From Pseudobutyrivibrio sp. ACV-2 (GTDB lineage: Bacteria; Bacillota; Clostridia; Lachnospirales; Lachnospiraceae), in contig NZ_FNQZ01000008.1 of NCBI RefSeq assembly GCF_900107545.1, positions 62,001 through 126,000 of the forward strand: a stretch of 64,000 nucleotides of DNA, in the 5' to 3' direction. The position numbers and the translations under genes are program-made. Below are positions 36,076-44,622 of the stretch, one piece after another (position 1 is the first letter of the stretch; each line of letters begins with the position of its first letter). The notes beneath the pieces are model-generated. The model did no database searches. It saw nothing but the letters and a program-made list of their open reading frames with translations, and was not told the origin of the DNA.

Positions 36076-36774
36076 ATGGAAAATATCAATGTAGAGCAGG
36101 TTCAGCTCGATGATGATGTTATGGTTTCAAATGCCGAAAAGCCAGAGTACGAGCAACAGGCACCTGCTATGAACGTCACATCAATCGAGTTTGACAATGG
36201 AGAGGATTTGCTCCTTGAACAAATTGATGCTTTTCGTGATAAGGCTACACAGCTTTCTCAGCTTATCGCTGCAAAAGAACAAAAGGCAGCTGAGCTTGAG
36301 GCTTTGGTTCGCGAAAAAGAAGCTATCAATATAAAGCTTCAGGAAGAGCTTAACAGAAAGCAGGAAGAGGCTGATAATCTTGTAGCAGATGTTGAGACTC
36401 AGGTAGATAGAATGATGCAGGTTGTTAAAAATAACATGGATCAATTAGAGCTTGACATTAAAGGACAAGTAAGTGATAATCAAGAGTCCTACGAAACTCA
36501 TAACAGAAACCTTCAAGACACATTGCGCAATGTTTCAGCAGGTCTTGATACAATTCAAAATGAACTTTCAGAGAAGACACATTCTGAATCAGTTCATCTT
36601 TACAGAATGATTCAAGAACTATTAAAGGAACATGACAATAGTGAAGAGCAGGCTGTTAAGGCTTTAGAGCACTACAGCTCACTTAAGAAGCTTTCAGTAG
36701 TTGTTATTGTACTCCTTGCAGCATCGCTTGGGGTAGGAATAGTATCACTTTTGATTTCGCTTGGAGTAATTTAG
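36076..36774 (+). CDS. Coiled-coil protein with C-terminal membrane anchor
   Basis: A 232-residue protein. An acidic N-terminus (1-50) is followed by a heptad-rich coiled coil rich in Glu, Gln, Lys and Leu at about 52-125, then a second helical region to about 200. The last 26 residues form a membrane helix (LSVVVIVLLAASLGVGIVSL), so it is tail-anchored with the bulk in the cytoplasm. I do not recognise the family; a scaffold or cell-division-type role is possible but unsupported. AGGAGAG precedes the ATG. It lies between glyS and the pyrophosphatase gene. Confidence 0.7.
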   Translation: MENINVEQVQLDDDVMVSNAEKPEYEQQAPAMNVTSIEFDNGEDLLLEQIDAFRDKATQLSQLIAAKEQKAAELEALVREKEAINIKLQEELNRKQEEADNLVADVETQVDRMMQVVKNNMDQLELDIKGQVSDNQESYETHNRNLQDTLRNVSAGLDTIQNELSEKTHSESVHLYRMIQELLKEHDNSEEQAVKALEHYSSLKKLSVVVIVLLAASLGVGIVSLLISLGVI

Positions 36775-36832
36775 GATTTTGTGGGGGTTTTACAAGGTAA
36801 ATATTAATTAGCAATAGATATACGGAGTAGTT

Positions 36833-38476
36833 ATGCCGAATAAAGTTTTTGTTATCGGACACAAAAATCCTGATACAGATAGTGTTTGCGCAGCTATAGG
36901 CTATGCTTATCTTAAGAACGCACTATCAAAGGGAACAGTTTACGAGCCTAAGAAAGCAGGTCAGCTTAATGCTGAAACACGCTATGTTTTAGAGCGTTTT
37001 GGAATTGAAGAGCCAGAGACTATCACAGATGTAGGCGCTCAGCTTACAGATATTGAATATCGTAATTTGGCTCCTGTAGATGGACACATCTCGTTAAAGC
37101 AGGCATGGGAAATCATGCTTGAGAGAAATGTTGTTACACTTCCTGTTGTAGGAAGAACAGGTAAACTTGAAGGAGTCATCGTAAATGGTGATATTGCATA
37201 TTCATACATGGATGTTTATGACAATAGTATTCTTTCACGTGCCCGTACTCAGTACAGCAACATTATCAGCACACTTAATGGTACACTTGTCACAGGTAAT
37301 CCACATGCTTACTTTGTAAAGGGAGCTGTTGTTATCGCATCTAGCAACCGTGAGGATTTGATGGATGACATCAACCGTGACGATTTAGCAATCGTTGGAA
37401 ACATTACAGCACGACAGCTTATTTGTATTGAGGCTGGTTGTAGTTGTCTCGTTGTATGCGGCGCAAGCAGCGTAGAGCCTGAGGTTGCTAAATTAGCAGA
37501 AGACCATCAGTGTGTACTTATCACTACCGAATATGATACTTTCACAGTAGCCAGACTTATACATCAGTCAATGCCAATTCGTCAGTTTATGAAAACTGAA
37601 GATATTGTTAGCTTTGAATTAGATGACTATGTAGACGATGTTCGTGAAATTATGAAGACAGTTCGTCACCGAGACTTCCCTATTCTTGATGAAAACCGTC
37701 ATTATGTGGGAATGGTTTCACGTCGTCTTCTCTTAAATATGCAAAAGAAGCGCATTATTCTTGTTGACCACAATGAAAAGTCACAGGCTGTTGATGGAAT
37801 CGATCAGGCTGATGTGCTTGAGATTATCGATCATCACCGCCTTGGTTCGCTTGAGACTGTTTCTCCTATTTACTTCAGAAATCAGCCTCTTGGTTCTACA
37901 GCAACAATCGTTTCCCTCATGTACGAAGAACGTGGTGTAGATATGCCAAAACACATTGCAGGTGTGCTTTGTTCAGCAATACTTTCAGATACATTGATGT
38001 TTAGATCACCTACATGTACACCTACTGATGAAGCAATGGCTAGAAAGCTTGCTGAAAAGGTTGGCGTAGATGTTACTGAACTTGCTACATCAATGTTTGA
38101 GGCAGGCAGTGACTTCAAGGATAAGACACCTGACCAGATTTTCCACCAGGATTACAAGGTATTTACAAGTGGAGATATTCAGTTCGGTGTTGCACAGGTT
38201 AGCTCAATTTCAAAGACACAACTGTCACATATCAAAGATGGAATTCAGAACTATATGAGTACAGTTCAGTCTTCATCAGATTTAGATGCTGTATTTGTTA
38301 TGCTTACAGATATACTCAATCAGAGTACAGAACTTCTTTTTGTTGGCGATTCAGCAGACAAGATTATTGCAGACGCCTTCAGAATGCCTGTAGCTACAGA
38401 TAGCTACATTCTTGAGGGAGTTGTTTCACGTAAGAAGCAGCTCATTCCACCTATCATGGAATCATTACAAGAGTAA
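36833..38476 (+). CDS. ppaC: Manganese-dependent inorganic pyrophosphatase with CBS and DRTGG domains
   Basis: Hydrolyses pyrophosphate to phosphate, pulling biosynthetic reactions forward. The 547 residues match the regulated family II type. The DHH-type catalytic half starts VIGHKNPDTDSVCAAIGYAYL. It is interrupted by a CBS-DRTGG-CBS insert at about 70-300, which in this group senses adenine nucleotides. Then come ILVDHNE and EIIDHHRLGSLET, with the DHHA2 end RKKQLIPPI. It has a long terminator-like hairpin behind it. Confidence 0.94.
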   Translation: MPNKVFVIGHKNPDTDSVCAAIGYAYLKNALSKGTVYEPKKAGQLNAETRYVLERFGIEEPETITDVGAQLTDIEYRNLAPVDGHISLKQAWEIMLERNVVTLPVVGRTGKLEGVIVNGDIAYSYMDVYDNSILSRARTQYSNIISTLNGTLVTGNPHAYFVKGAVVIASSNREDLMDDINRDDLAIVGNITARQLICIEAGCSCLVVCGASSVEPEVAKLAEDHQCVLITTEYDTFTVARLIHQSMPIRQFMKTEDIVSFELDDYVDDVREIMKTVRHRDFPILDENRHYVGMVSRRLLLNMQKKRIILVDHNEKSQAVDGIDQADVLEIIDHHRLGSLETVSPIYFRNQPLGSTATIVSLMYEERGVDMPKHIAGVLCSAILSDTLMFRSPTCTPTDEAMARKLAEKVGVDVTELATSMFEAGSDFKDKTPDQIFHQDYKVFTSGDIQFGVAQVSSISKTQLSHIKDGIQNYMSTVQSSSDLDAVFVMLTDILNQSTELLFVGDSADKIIADAFRMPVATDSYILEGVVSRKKQLIPPIMESLQE

Positions 38477-38479
38477 TAA

Positions 38480-38522
38480 TAAGGACTTCAAGGATTTTTT
38501 TTGAAAATCCTTGAAGTCCTTA
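38480..38522 (+). terminator. Perfect 19-bp hairpin between ppaC and rho
   Basis: TAAGGACTTCAAGGATTTT pairs perfectly with the reverse complement at 38504-38522 around TTTTG. There is no T-run on the 3' side. It probably ends ppaC transcripts or stabilises the 3' end. The -35 box of the rho promoter (TTGAAG) lies inside its 3' arm. Confidence 0.65.
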
Positions 38523-38539
38523 TGTTTGCAGTATATAAT
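38511..38539 (+). promoter_or_regulatory. Promoter of rho
   Basis: TTGAAG, 17-nt spacer, TATAAT, giving a leader of about 83 nt. The -35 box overlaps the 3' arm of the preceding hairpin. Confidence 0.75.
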
Positions 38540-38628
38540 TCAACTAGCATCACTTGATAATTCATTAGTCGATTCGACTTTTAATTCCAATTGAATTTAT
38601 TTATTTTTTATATACTAAGGAGAGTTAA

Positions 38629-40161
38629 ATGAGAGAAAAATATGAAAGCTTGGCAGTAACAGTGCTGAAAGATTTGGCTAAAGCTAGGGGAATAAAGGGC
38701 GCATCCTCTATGAGAAAAGCTGAATTAGTTGAAGCAATGCTTGCGCAGGACGAGCTTGAGGCTAAAACATCAGAGCCTGAAGTAGAAGAACCTGTTGATA
38801 AGCAGGAAAAAAAAGAAAAAACAGAGAAATCTGAGAAAGCAGAGAAGGTCGAAAAGGCTGAAAGACCTGAACGTGCAGAAAGAGCGGAAAAAGCTGAGAA
38901 AATCGAGAGAAATGATAGGGCGGATAGGTCTGATAGACCTGAGCGTAGAGTTCGTCCAAGACCTCAGGCGGACATTGAAAAGTCTGTAGAAGAGCATAAA
39001 GAAGCTTCAGTTCCTCAGGATATTCCTACAGATGGTCTCCTTCCAGCGCGAGGAATTATCGAGGTAATGAGTGACGGTTTCGGTTTTATTCGTTGTGATA
39101 ACTATATGCCAGGAACAGACGATGTGTATGTTTCACAGTCTCAGATTAAAAAGTTTAATCTTAAGACGGGTGACATCATTATTGGAAAGAAGCGTTTCAA
39201 TAATCCTACAGACAAGTTCGCAGCTCTTATGATTATTGATACTATCAATGGCTACGACCCATCGGCAGCGACACGTCGTCCTAACTTCGAGGATCTTACA
39301 CCTATTTTCCCTAATGAGCGTATTCGTTTAGAGCGCCAGCGCAGTTCAGTTGCAATGCGTATTGTTGATTTGGTTAGCCCTATCGGTAAGGGACAGCGTG
39401 GTATGATTGTAGCCCAGCCTAAAGCAGGTAAGACTACACTTTTAAAGGAGGTTGCTACATCTGTAAATTATTCACATCCAGATATGCACCTTATTATCCT
39501 TCTTATTGACGAACGTCCAGAGGAAGTTACAGATATGAAGGACACAATGAGAAATAGCAAAAACGTAGAGGTTATCTATTCTACTTTTGATGAAAGCCCA
39601 GAGCACCATAGACGTGTTTCTGAAATGGTTATTGAGCGTGCAAAGCGTCTTGTTGAGCATGGTCAGGATGTTATGATTCTACTTGACTCTATCACCAGAC
39701 TTGCCAGAGCATATAACCTTACAGTTCAGCCTTCTGGTAGAACACTTTCAGGTGGTCTTGATCCAGCAGCTCTTCATATGCCAAAGAAATTCTTTGGTGC
39801 TGCAAGAAACATGCGAGAGGGCGGAAGCCTTACTATCCTTGCAACAGCACTTGTAGAAACAGGTTCAAAGATGGATGATGTTGTTTACGAGGAGTTCAAG
39901 GGTACAGGTAACATGGAACTTATCTTAGACAGAAAGCTTTCAGAAAAGAGAATATTCCCGGCTATCGATATTACAGCATCAGGTACACGTCGCGAGGATT
40001 TACTCCTTTCAAGAAAAGAGCTTGATGCGATGGAAATAATGCGAAGAGCTATCAATAGTGCCCGCAAGGAAGACGCTATTGAAACTATTTTAAATATGTT
40101 TGCACATACAAAATGCAATGATGACTACATCGACATGGTAATTCGCAAGAGAGTAATATAG
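38629..40161 (+). CDS. rho: Transcription termination factor Rho with charged insertion
   Basis: The RNA-dependent hexameric helicase that ends transcription. The 510 residues exceed the usual 420. The N-terminal helical domain (about 1-45, [20 protein letters not shown]) is followed by an insertion of repeated [16 protein letters not shown] units at about 58-118. Then come the cold-shock RNA-binding fold ([14 protein letters not shown]), Walker [10 protein letters not shown], Walker [14 protein letters not shown] and the Q- and R-loop regions. Such charged insertions occur in Rho from some Clostridia and high-GC bacteria. Its leader is about 83 nt. Confidence 0.96.
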   Translation: MREKYESLAVTVLKDLAKARGIKGASSMRKAELVEAMLAQDELEAKTSEPEVEEPVDKQEKKEKTEKSEKAEKVEKAERPERAERAEKAEKIERNDRADRSDRPERRVRPRPQADIEKSVEEHKEASVPQDIPTDGLLPARGIIEVMSDGFGFIRCDNYMPGTDDVYVSQSQIKKFNLKTGDIIIGKKRFNNPTDKFAALMIIDTINGYDPSAATRRPNFEDLTPIFPNERIRLERQRSSVAMRIVDLVSPIGKGQRGMIVAQPKAGKTTLLKEVATSVNYSHPDMHLIILLIDERPEEVTDMKDTMRNSKNVEVIYSTFDESPEHHRRVSEMVIERAKRLVEHGQDVMILLDSITRLARAYNLTVQPSGRTLSGGLDPAALHMPKKFFGAARNMREGGSLTILATALVETGSKMDDVVYEEFKGTGNMELILDRKLSEKRIFPAIDITASGTRREDLLLSRKELDAMEIMRRAINSARKEDAIETILNMFAHTKCNDDYIDMVIRKRVI

Positions 40162-40211
40162 TTCAATTATAAAATTGAATTAATTAATAGATATTTCAGG
40201 AGGGAATAATA

Positions 40212-41363
40212 ATGGCATCAATTGACGAAACAGCGGTATTTTTACACAAGCAGTGGAACGGTAAAATCGAAACCACTTCAAAGGCACCTGTTAAAAACAG
40301 GGAGGATTTATCCATCGCCTACACACCAGGTGTAGCTGCACCTTGCCGTATCATTGCAGAGGACAAGGATCAGGCTTACAACTACACTATAAAGGCTAAC
40401 ACCGTGGCAGTGGTAACAGATGGTTCAGCGGTACTTGGACTTGGAAACATAGGTCCTTTAGCTGGTCTTCCAGTAATGGAAGGAAAATGTGTATTATTTA
40501 AAGAATTCGGTGGTGTCAATGCATTCCCTATCGTTTTAGATACTCAGGATCCAGACGAGATAGTAGCAGCAGTAAAGGCTATAGCTCCTACCTTCGGCGG
40601 TATTAATCTTGAGGATATTTCAGCTCCTAGATGCTTTGAAATTGAGGAGAGATTAAAAAAGGAATTGGATATACCAGTATTCCATGATGACCAGCATGGT
40701 ACAGCTATTGTTGTACTTGCGGGTATTATCAATGCTCTTAAGGTTGTTGGAAAGCAAAAGGAAAACTGCAAGGTTGTTGTAAATGGTGCAGGTTCTGCAG
40801 GTATTGCGATTACAAAGCTTCTCCTTACTTATGGCTTTAAGGATGTTACAATGTGTGACCGTCAAGGTATCATTGGTCCAGATTATCCAGATTTAAATTG
40901 GATGCAAAAGGAAATGACAAAGGTTACAAACCTTTCACATGCTACAGGCTCATTAGCAGATGCTCTTGTAGGTGCTGACATTTTCGTTGGTGTATCAGCT
41001 CCTGGTATTGTATCAAAGGAGATGGTTTCATCAATGGCCAAGGATTCTATTCTTTTTGCAATGGCAAATCCTACTCCAGAGATTATGCCAGATGAAGCAA
41101 AGGAAGCAGGGGCAAGAGTAGTAGGAACTGGTCGTTCTGATTTCCCAAATCAGGTCAACAATGTAGTTGCATTCCCAGGTATTTTCCGCGGAGCGCTAGA
41201 GGCTCGTGCTACTGCCATCACTGAGGAAATGAAGCTTGCTGCAGCTGAAACAATTGCAAATCTTGTTGATGAGGATCAGCTTTGCGACAATTTCATTCTT
41301 CCAGAAGCCTTTGACCCACGTGTTCCAGTAGCAGTAGCAAATGCTATCAAAGCTTTAGTCTAA
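40212..41363 (+). CDS. Malic enzyme (NAD(P)-dependent, decarboxylating)
   Basis: Converts malate to pyruvate and CO2. The 383 residues are of the short bacterial form. The N-terminal malic domain shows LSIAYTPGVAAPCR and the substrate/metal region EDISAPRCFEIE...PVFHDDQHGTAIV. The NAD(P) domain shows VVVNGAGSAGIAITKLL. GRSDFPNQVNNVVAFPG lies near the end. AGGAGGG precedes the ATG. Cofactor preference cannot be decided by eye. It follows rho but no shared transcript is evident. Confidence 0.94.
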   Translation: MASIDETAVFLHKQWNGKIETTSKAPVKNREDLSIAYTPGVAAPCRIIAEDKDQAYNYTIKANTVAVVTDGSAVLGLGNIGPLAGLPVMEGKCVLFKEFGGVNAFPIVLDTQDPDEIVAAVKAIAPTFGGINLEDISAPRCFEIEERLKKELDIPVFHDDQHGTAIVVLAGIINALKVVGKQKENCKVVVNGAGSAGIAITKLLLTYGFKDVTMCDRQGIIGPDYPDLNWMQKEMTKVTNLSHATGSLADALVGADIFVGVSAPGIVSKEMVSSMAKDSILFAMANPTPEIMPDEAKEAGARVVGTGRSDFPNQVNNVVAFPGIFRGALEARATAITEEMKLAAAETIANLVDEDQLCDNFILPEAFDPRVPVAVANAIKALV

Positions 41364-41386
41364 TTTTTGTATTTTATCAAATATAT

Positions 41387-41419
41387 GGTTATCAGGTGTT
41401 AAGCCAACACTTGGTAACC
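41387..41419 (+). other. 14-bp hairpin directly upstream of the DUF4364 gene
   Basis: GGTTATCAGGTGTT and AACACTTGGTAACC pair with two G-T pairs around AAGCC. No T-run follows. It ends 22 nt before the start codon of the next gene and could be a weak terminator of the malic enzyme gene or a leader structure. Confidence 0.5.
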
Positions 41420-41441
41420 TTAAAATATAAGGAGGGATACC

Positions 41442-41957
41442 ATGGCAGAACCGACCATGATTTATAAGATTACAATACTAGAATTACTTAATCGAAGTGG
41501 TTTCCCGCTTAGCAACAGTCAAATAACCGATTTCTTCTTAGAGGGGGATTTGACAGACTATTTCACAGCCCAGCAGGCCATCAGTGATGATGAGGATGCA
41601 GGCCTTATTATTTCTACTATAAACCATAACAATACTACATATTCGATTACAGATGAGGGCAGGAAGACCCTTGATTTATTTAAAGACAAAATAACCAAGG
41701 CTTTGTCCAAGGATATAAATAAATATTTAACAACCAATTCCATCACCATGAAGGAGGAGAATTCTTACAAGGCTTCTTACTTTAAGGCAGATAGAGGTGG
41801 TTTTGTGGTTCAGCTTCGTATCACAGAAAATGATATACCAACTATGGATTTGTCATTTCATGTAGCATCAAAGGAACAGGCTGAAACTCTTTGCAATAAC
41901 TGGAAAGTTAAGTGTCAGGACGTGTATGATTCTATACTTGACATACTACTAAACTGA
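41442..41957 (+). CDS. DUF4364 family protein, winged-helix-like
   Basis: A 171-residue protein of a Clostridia-restricted family. The N-terminal 90 residues (IYKITILELLNRSGFPLSNSQ, then ITDEGRKTLDLF) read like a winged helix of the PadR/transcription-regulator type, while the C-terminal half (YKASYFKADRGGFVVQLRI) is a beta-rich domain. DNA binding is inference. AGGAGGG precedes the ATG. The rpmE promoter lies across its stop codon. Confidence 0.8.
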   Translation: MAEPTMIYKITILELLNRSGFPLSNSQITDFFLEGDLTDYFTAQQAISDDEDAGLIISTINHNNTTYSITDEGRKTLDLFKDKITKALSKDINKYLTTNSITMKEENSYKASYFKADRGGFVVQLRITENDIPTMDLSFHVASKEQAETLCNNWKVKCQDVYDSILDILLN

Positions 41958-41966
41958 TGTTATACT
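41938..41966 (+). promoter_or_regulatory. Promoter of rpmE
   Basis: TTGACA, 17-nt spacer, TATACT: a near-perfect sigma-A promoter overlapping the last codons of the DUF4364 gene. The predicted start site (about 41973) coincides with the first helix of the leader. Confidence 0.88.
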
Positions 41967-41971
41967 TGTGA

Positions 41972-42087
41972 AGCTGTTAATCGGGATGAAATGCGATTAA
42001 CCTCGCATTTAAACAGCTCTTCGAGATTCTTAATCTCACAATTACAGTTGGAAATTGTAAACATTAAAAAATGAGAGGTGAAATTCA
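41972..42087 (+). promoter_or_regulatory. Structured leader of rpmE, candidate L31 autoregulatory leader
   Basis: Three successive stems. First, AGCTGTT/AACAGCT (41972-41978, 42012-42018) encloses AATGCGA/TCGCATT (41990-41996, 42003-42009). Second, GAGATT-ctt-AATCTC (42023-42037). Third, ACAATT/AATTGT (42038-42043, 42053-42058). TTAATCG and CGATTAA (41977, 41994) offer a competing pairing with the first domain. It begins at the predicted transcription start. L31 leaders are known in Firmicutes; identity with that motif is untested. Confidence 0.6.
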
Positions 42088-42294
42088 ATGAGACAGGGTA
42101 TCCATCCAGATTATTATCAGGCTACTGTTACTTGCAACTGCGGTAACACATTCGTAACTGGTTCTACAAAGGAGAGCATCCACGTAGAAATTTGTTCAAA
42201 GTGTCATCCATTCTACACAGGCCAGCAGAAAGCTACACAGGCTCGTGGACGTATTGACAAGTTCAACAAGAAGTACGGTATTAACGCACAGTAG
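42088..42294 (+). CDS. rpmE: 50S ribosomal protein L31
   Basis: A 68-residue large-subunit protein. The zinc ligands of the C+ form are present: TCNCGNTF (two Cys) and [13 protein letters not shown] (two Cys). It therefore needs zinc, unlike the L31B paralogue induced under zinc limitation. GAGAGGTG precedes the ATG. It is monocistronic, with its own promoter, structured leader and terminator. Confidence 0.98.
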   Translation: MRQGIHPDYYQATVTCNCGNTFVTGSTKESIHVEICSKCHPFYTGQQKATQARGRIDKFNKKYGINAQ

Positions 42295-42312
42295 TTTGTT
42301 TTATGGACTTTT

Positions 42313-42341
42313 AAGGGTTGAGATTCGTCTCAGCCCTTTTT
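42313..42341 (+). terminator. Terminator of rpmE
   Basis: AAGGGTTGAGA-TTCG-TCTCAGCCCTT: 11 bp with one G-T pair and a UUCG loop, then T-run. Between 42345 and 42460 I see nothing but AT-rich sequence. Confidence 0.9.
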
Positions 42342-42460
42342 CCGTGTATAAATACGTATAGCACATTTATGAATATATGCGTACATCATAATATTTCATG
42401 AATTACGTAGATTTCATTTATTAATGCAATAGTAAATTATTATATAGCCTACATCCCTAG

Positions 42461-42566
42461 ATGAGCCTGTAGCTGTCAATGATACCTGCTCATTTTTGAG
42501 GAGTATAACAAAGTGATCTCAAAAATGGGCAGGTATCATTGATAGCGTAACAGGCGGACTAAAGTA
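42461..42566 (+). ncRNA. Long-hairpin leader element C (class I loop)
   Basis: Basal helix GCCTGT/ACAGGC (42465-42470, 42550-42555), junctions AGCTG and TAGCGTA. Perfect 25-nt arms (42476-42500, 42518-42542) include one T-G pair. A 17-nt loop begins GAGTATAAC, and the tail is GGACTAAAGTA. Of its two differences from element B, one repairs B's G-G mismatch to C-G and the other replaces C-G by T-G, so pairing is kept. It ends 66 nt before the DUF1385 start. Confidence 0.65.
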
Positions 42567-42631
42567 TAGAGACAACGTAGAAAAGAAAATAGGTGTACTT
42601 GGCTATTAGAGAGTATTAGGGGATTTTGACC

Positions 42632-43555
42632 ATGAAATATTCAGGAATAGGTGGTCAGGCTGTGATGGAAGGCGTCATGATGCGCAACGGCAATAAATAC
42701 GCCGTAGCAGTCAGAAAGCCAGATAAAGAAATCGCAGTAGACATTAAAAATACAAAAGATACCAATGATATATGGCACAAGCTTCCTATAATCAGAGGTG
42801 TCGTGTCCTTCATCGAGTCCTTGACCATAGGTCTTGGAACCTTGATGTATTCGGCATCCTTTTACGATGAAGACGAGGTAGATAAATCCAAGCTCTCAGA
42901 AGAGGAGCTTAAAAAGCTTGAAAAAAAGGAAAAGGCAGAAATGGGAGGCACACTTGTCCTTTCCTTTGCATTGGCATTAGGCGTTTTCTTTGCAATTCCT
43001 TATTTTATTTCCCTTGGTTTAAATCGTTTTGTAGAATCTCAGGCTTTGATTGCATTTGTTGAAGGTATCATTCGTATAGCCATTTTCATAGGCTATGTGG
43101 CGGTTATTTCACGCATGGACGATATCAAACGCACCTTTATGTACCATGGTGCAGAGCACAAATGTATTAACTGCGTGGAGGCAGGCAAGCCACTGACAGT
43201 TGAAAATGTTAGAGGAGCCACAAGATTTCACAAGCGATGTGGCACCAGCTTTATATTTATAGTTTTTATTATTTCAGTATTTGTATTTATGTTTATATCC
43301 TTTGATAATACATGGATTAAGCTTCTTGCAAGACTTTTGCTTATTCCAGTTATCGCAGGTATTTCATATGAGTTTATTCGTTTGGCAGGCAGATATGAAA
43401 ATAAATTCGTAGATGTTATTTCCCAGCCTGGACTGTGGTTACAGCATCTTACAGTTATGGAGCCAGATGATGATATGATAGAAGTTGGAATTGCTTCAGT
43501 AGAGGCAATATTTGACTGGAAGAAGTTCCAAAAGGAAAATGAGGGTTGTTTCTAA
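42632..43555 (+). CDS. DUF1385 family membrane protein (YqhQ-like)
   Basis: A 307-residue membrane protein. The N-terminus GIGGQAVMEGVMMRNGNKYA is the family hallmark; MYHGAEHKCINCVEAG at about 170 is another conserved block. About four membrane helices follow in two pairs. Start at ATG 42632, 8 nt after AGGGGA; a TTG six bases upstream would be too close. Function unknown; the gene commonly lies between rpmE and prmC-prfA in Firmicutes, as here. Stop overlaps the prmC start (TAATG). Confidence 0.88.
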   Translation: MKYSGIGGQAVMEGVMMRNGNKYAVAVRKPDKEIAVDIKNTKDTNDIWHKLPIIRGVVSFIESLTIGLGTLMYSASFYDEDEVDKSKLSEEELKKLEKKEKAEMGGTLVLSFALALGVFFAIPYFISLGLNRFVESQALIAFVEGIIRIAIFIGYVAVISRMDDIKRTFMYHGAEHKCINCVEAGKPLTVENVRGATRFHKRCGTSFIFIVFIISVFVFMFISFDNTWIKLLARLLLIPVIAGISYEFIRLAGRYENKFVDVISQPGLWLQHLTVMEPDDDMIEVGIASVEAIFDWKKFQKENEGCF

Positions 43556-44385
43556 TGACTTTTAGACAAGCTTTAGAATATGGAGTTCAAATACTTGAGT
43601 CTGAAAATATTACAGACGCAAAAATAGATGCCTGGTTGTTGCTTTCCTACGTGAGTGAACTCACAAGGGCTCAGTATTTTCTCAAGCAAAATGATCAGAT
43701 AGACGAACTTATTTTATACAAGTATAAGGACGTTCTATTAATGAGAGCTAAGCGCACTCCACTACAGCATATCACTGGAGAGCAGGATTTTATGGGGCTC
43801 ACATTTTGGGTAAATGAGCACGTGCTTATTCCACGTCAGGATACAGAAACTCTTGTGGAGGAGGCTTTAAAGGTAATTCCTACCGGAAGTCATATTTTAG
43901 ATTTGTGTACAGGCAGCGGATGTGTTATTATTTCACTTGCTGCACGTGGACAGGGCATCACCGGAATAGGTGTTGACATCTCTGAAAAAGCCATAGAGGT
44001 GGCTAGAGAAAACGCCCATCGTCTGGTTGGACAAAGGGTAGTCTTTGAAAAAGGAGACCTGTGGCAGCCAGTCACTGGTAAATTCAACGCTATCGTGTCT
44101 AATCCACCATATATTCCTTCAGCAGAAGTGGAAAAGCTAGAGACTGAGGTAAAGGACCACGAGCCAAGGTTGGCATTAGATGGTACAGAAGATGGCTTGT
44201 TCTTTTATCGTGAAATCACAGCCCATGCAGCCGAATATCTTAATGATGGAGGCTGGCTTTTAGTGGAAATCGGTTATGACCAAGGCCAGGCAGTTCATGA
44301 CTTGTTCGTAGCAGGCGGTTTCAAAGACGTAGAAATAATAAAAGACCTACCCGGCAAAGACCGCGTAGTAAAGGGCCATCTATAG
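43555..44385 (+). CDS. prmC: Release factor N5-glutamine methyltransferase
   Basis: Methylates the glutamine of the GGQ motif in release factors, raising termination efficiency. 276 residues. The SAM site is LDLCTGSGCVIISLA and the substrate motif is SNPPYIPSAEV; the N-terminal helical domain binds the release factor. Start at the ATG overlapping the DUF1385 stop. Its substrate gene prfA lies next downstream. Confidence 0.95.
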   Translation: MTFRQALEYGVQILESENITDAKIDAWLLLSYVSELTRAQYFLKQNDQIDELILYKYKDVLLMRAKRTPLQHITGEQDFMGLTFWVNEHVLIPRQDTETLVEEALKVIPTGSHILDLCTGSGCVIISLAARGQGITGIGVDISEKAIEVARENAHRLVGQRVVFEKGDLWQPVTGKFNAIVSNPPYIPSAEVEKLETEVKDHEPRLALDGTEDGLFFYREITAHAAEYLNDGGWLLVEIGYDQGQAVHDLFVAGGFKDVEIIKDLPGKDRVVKGHL

Positions 44386-44459
44386 CGCCCTCCCACTACT
44401 TGCGTAGTGAATAACTGACGAATACTAGATATTTTAAATAGCATTCACTCTAAGTACCC

Positions 44460-44555
44460 CTTTAGATGCTTGTAAGCTATAAAGTTTATTTGTGAGAGTA
44501 TAGTGAAAACGATGAGCAAATAAATTTTATAGCTTACAAGCTACACAGCCTAAAG
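44460..44555 (+). ncRNA. Long-hairpin leader element D (class I loop, divergent base)
   Basis: 25-nt arms 44468-44492 and 44517-44541 pair throughout with one G-T pair. The 24-nt apical loop holds GAGAGTATAGTG, sharing AGTATA with elements A-C. A short basal helix CTTTAG/CTAAAG (44460-44465, 44550-44555) replaces GCCTGT/ACAGGC, and the GGACTAA tail is missing. It ends 67 nt before prfA. Confidence 0.5.
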
Positions 44556-44622
44556 TCCAAGTGATTGCGATATACAATTTATAAAGGTTACGAAGATACA
44601 CACAACATGGAGGTATTTAAAC

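Noticed and set aside
41387-41419. Member of the long-hairpin leader family before the DUF4364 gene
   Set aside because: The stem is only 14 bp, the loop is 5 nt and neither the CGTA junction nor the GGACTAA tail is present.
42626-42631. TTG start for the DUF1385 gene
   Set aside because: Only 2 nt from the AGGGGA ribosome site, while the ATG at 42632 has the normal 8-nt spacing.
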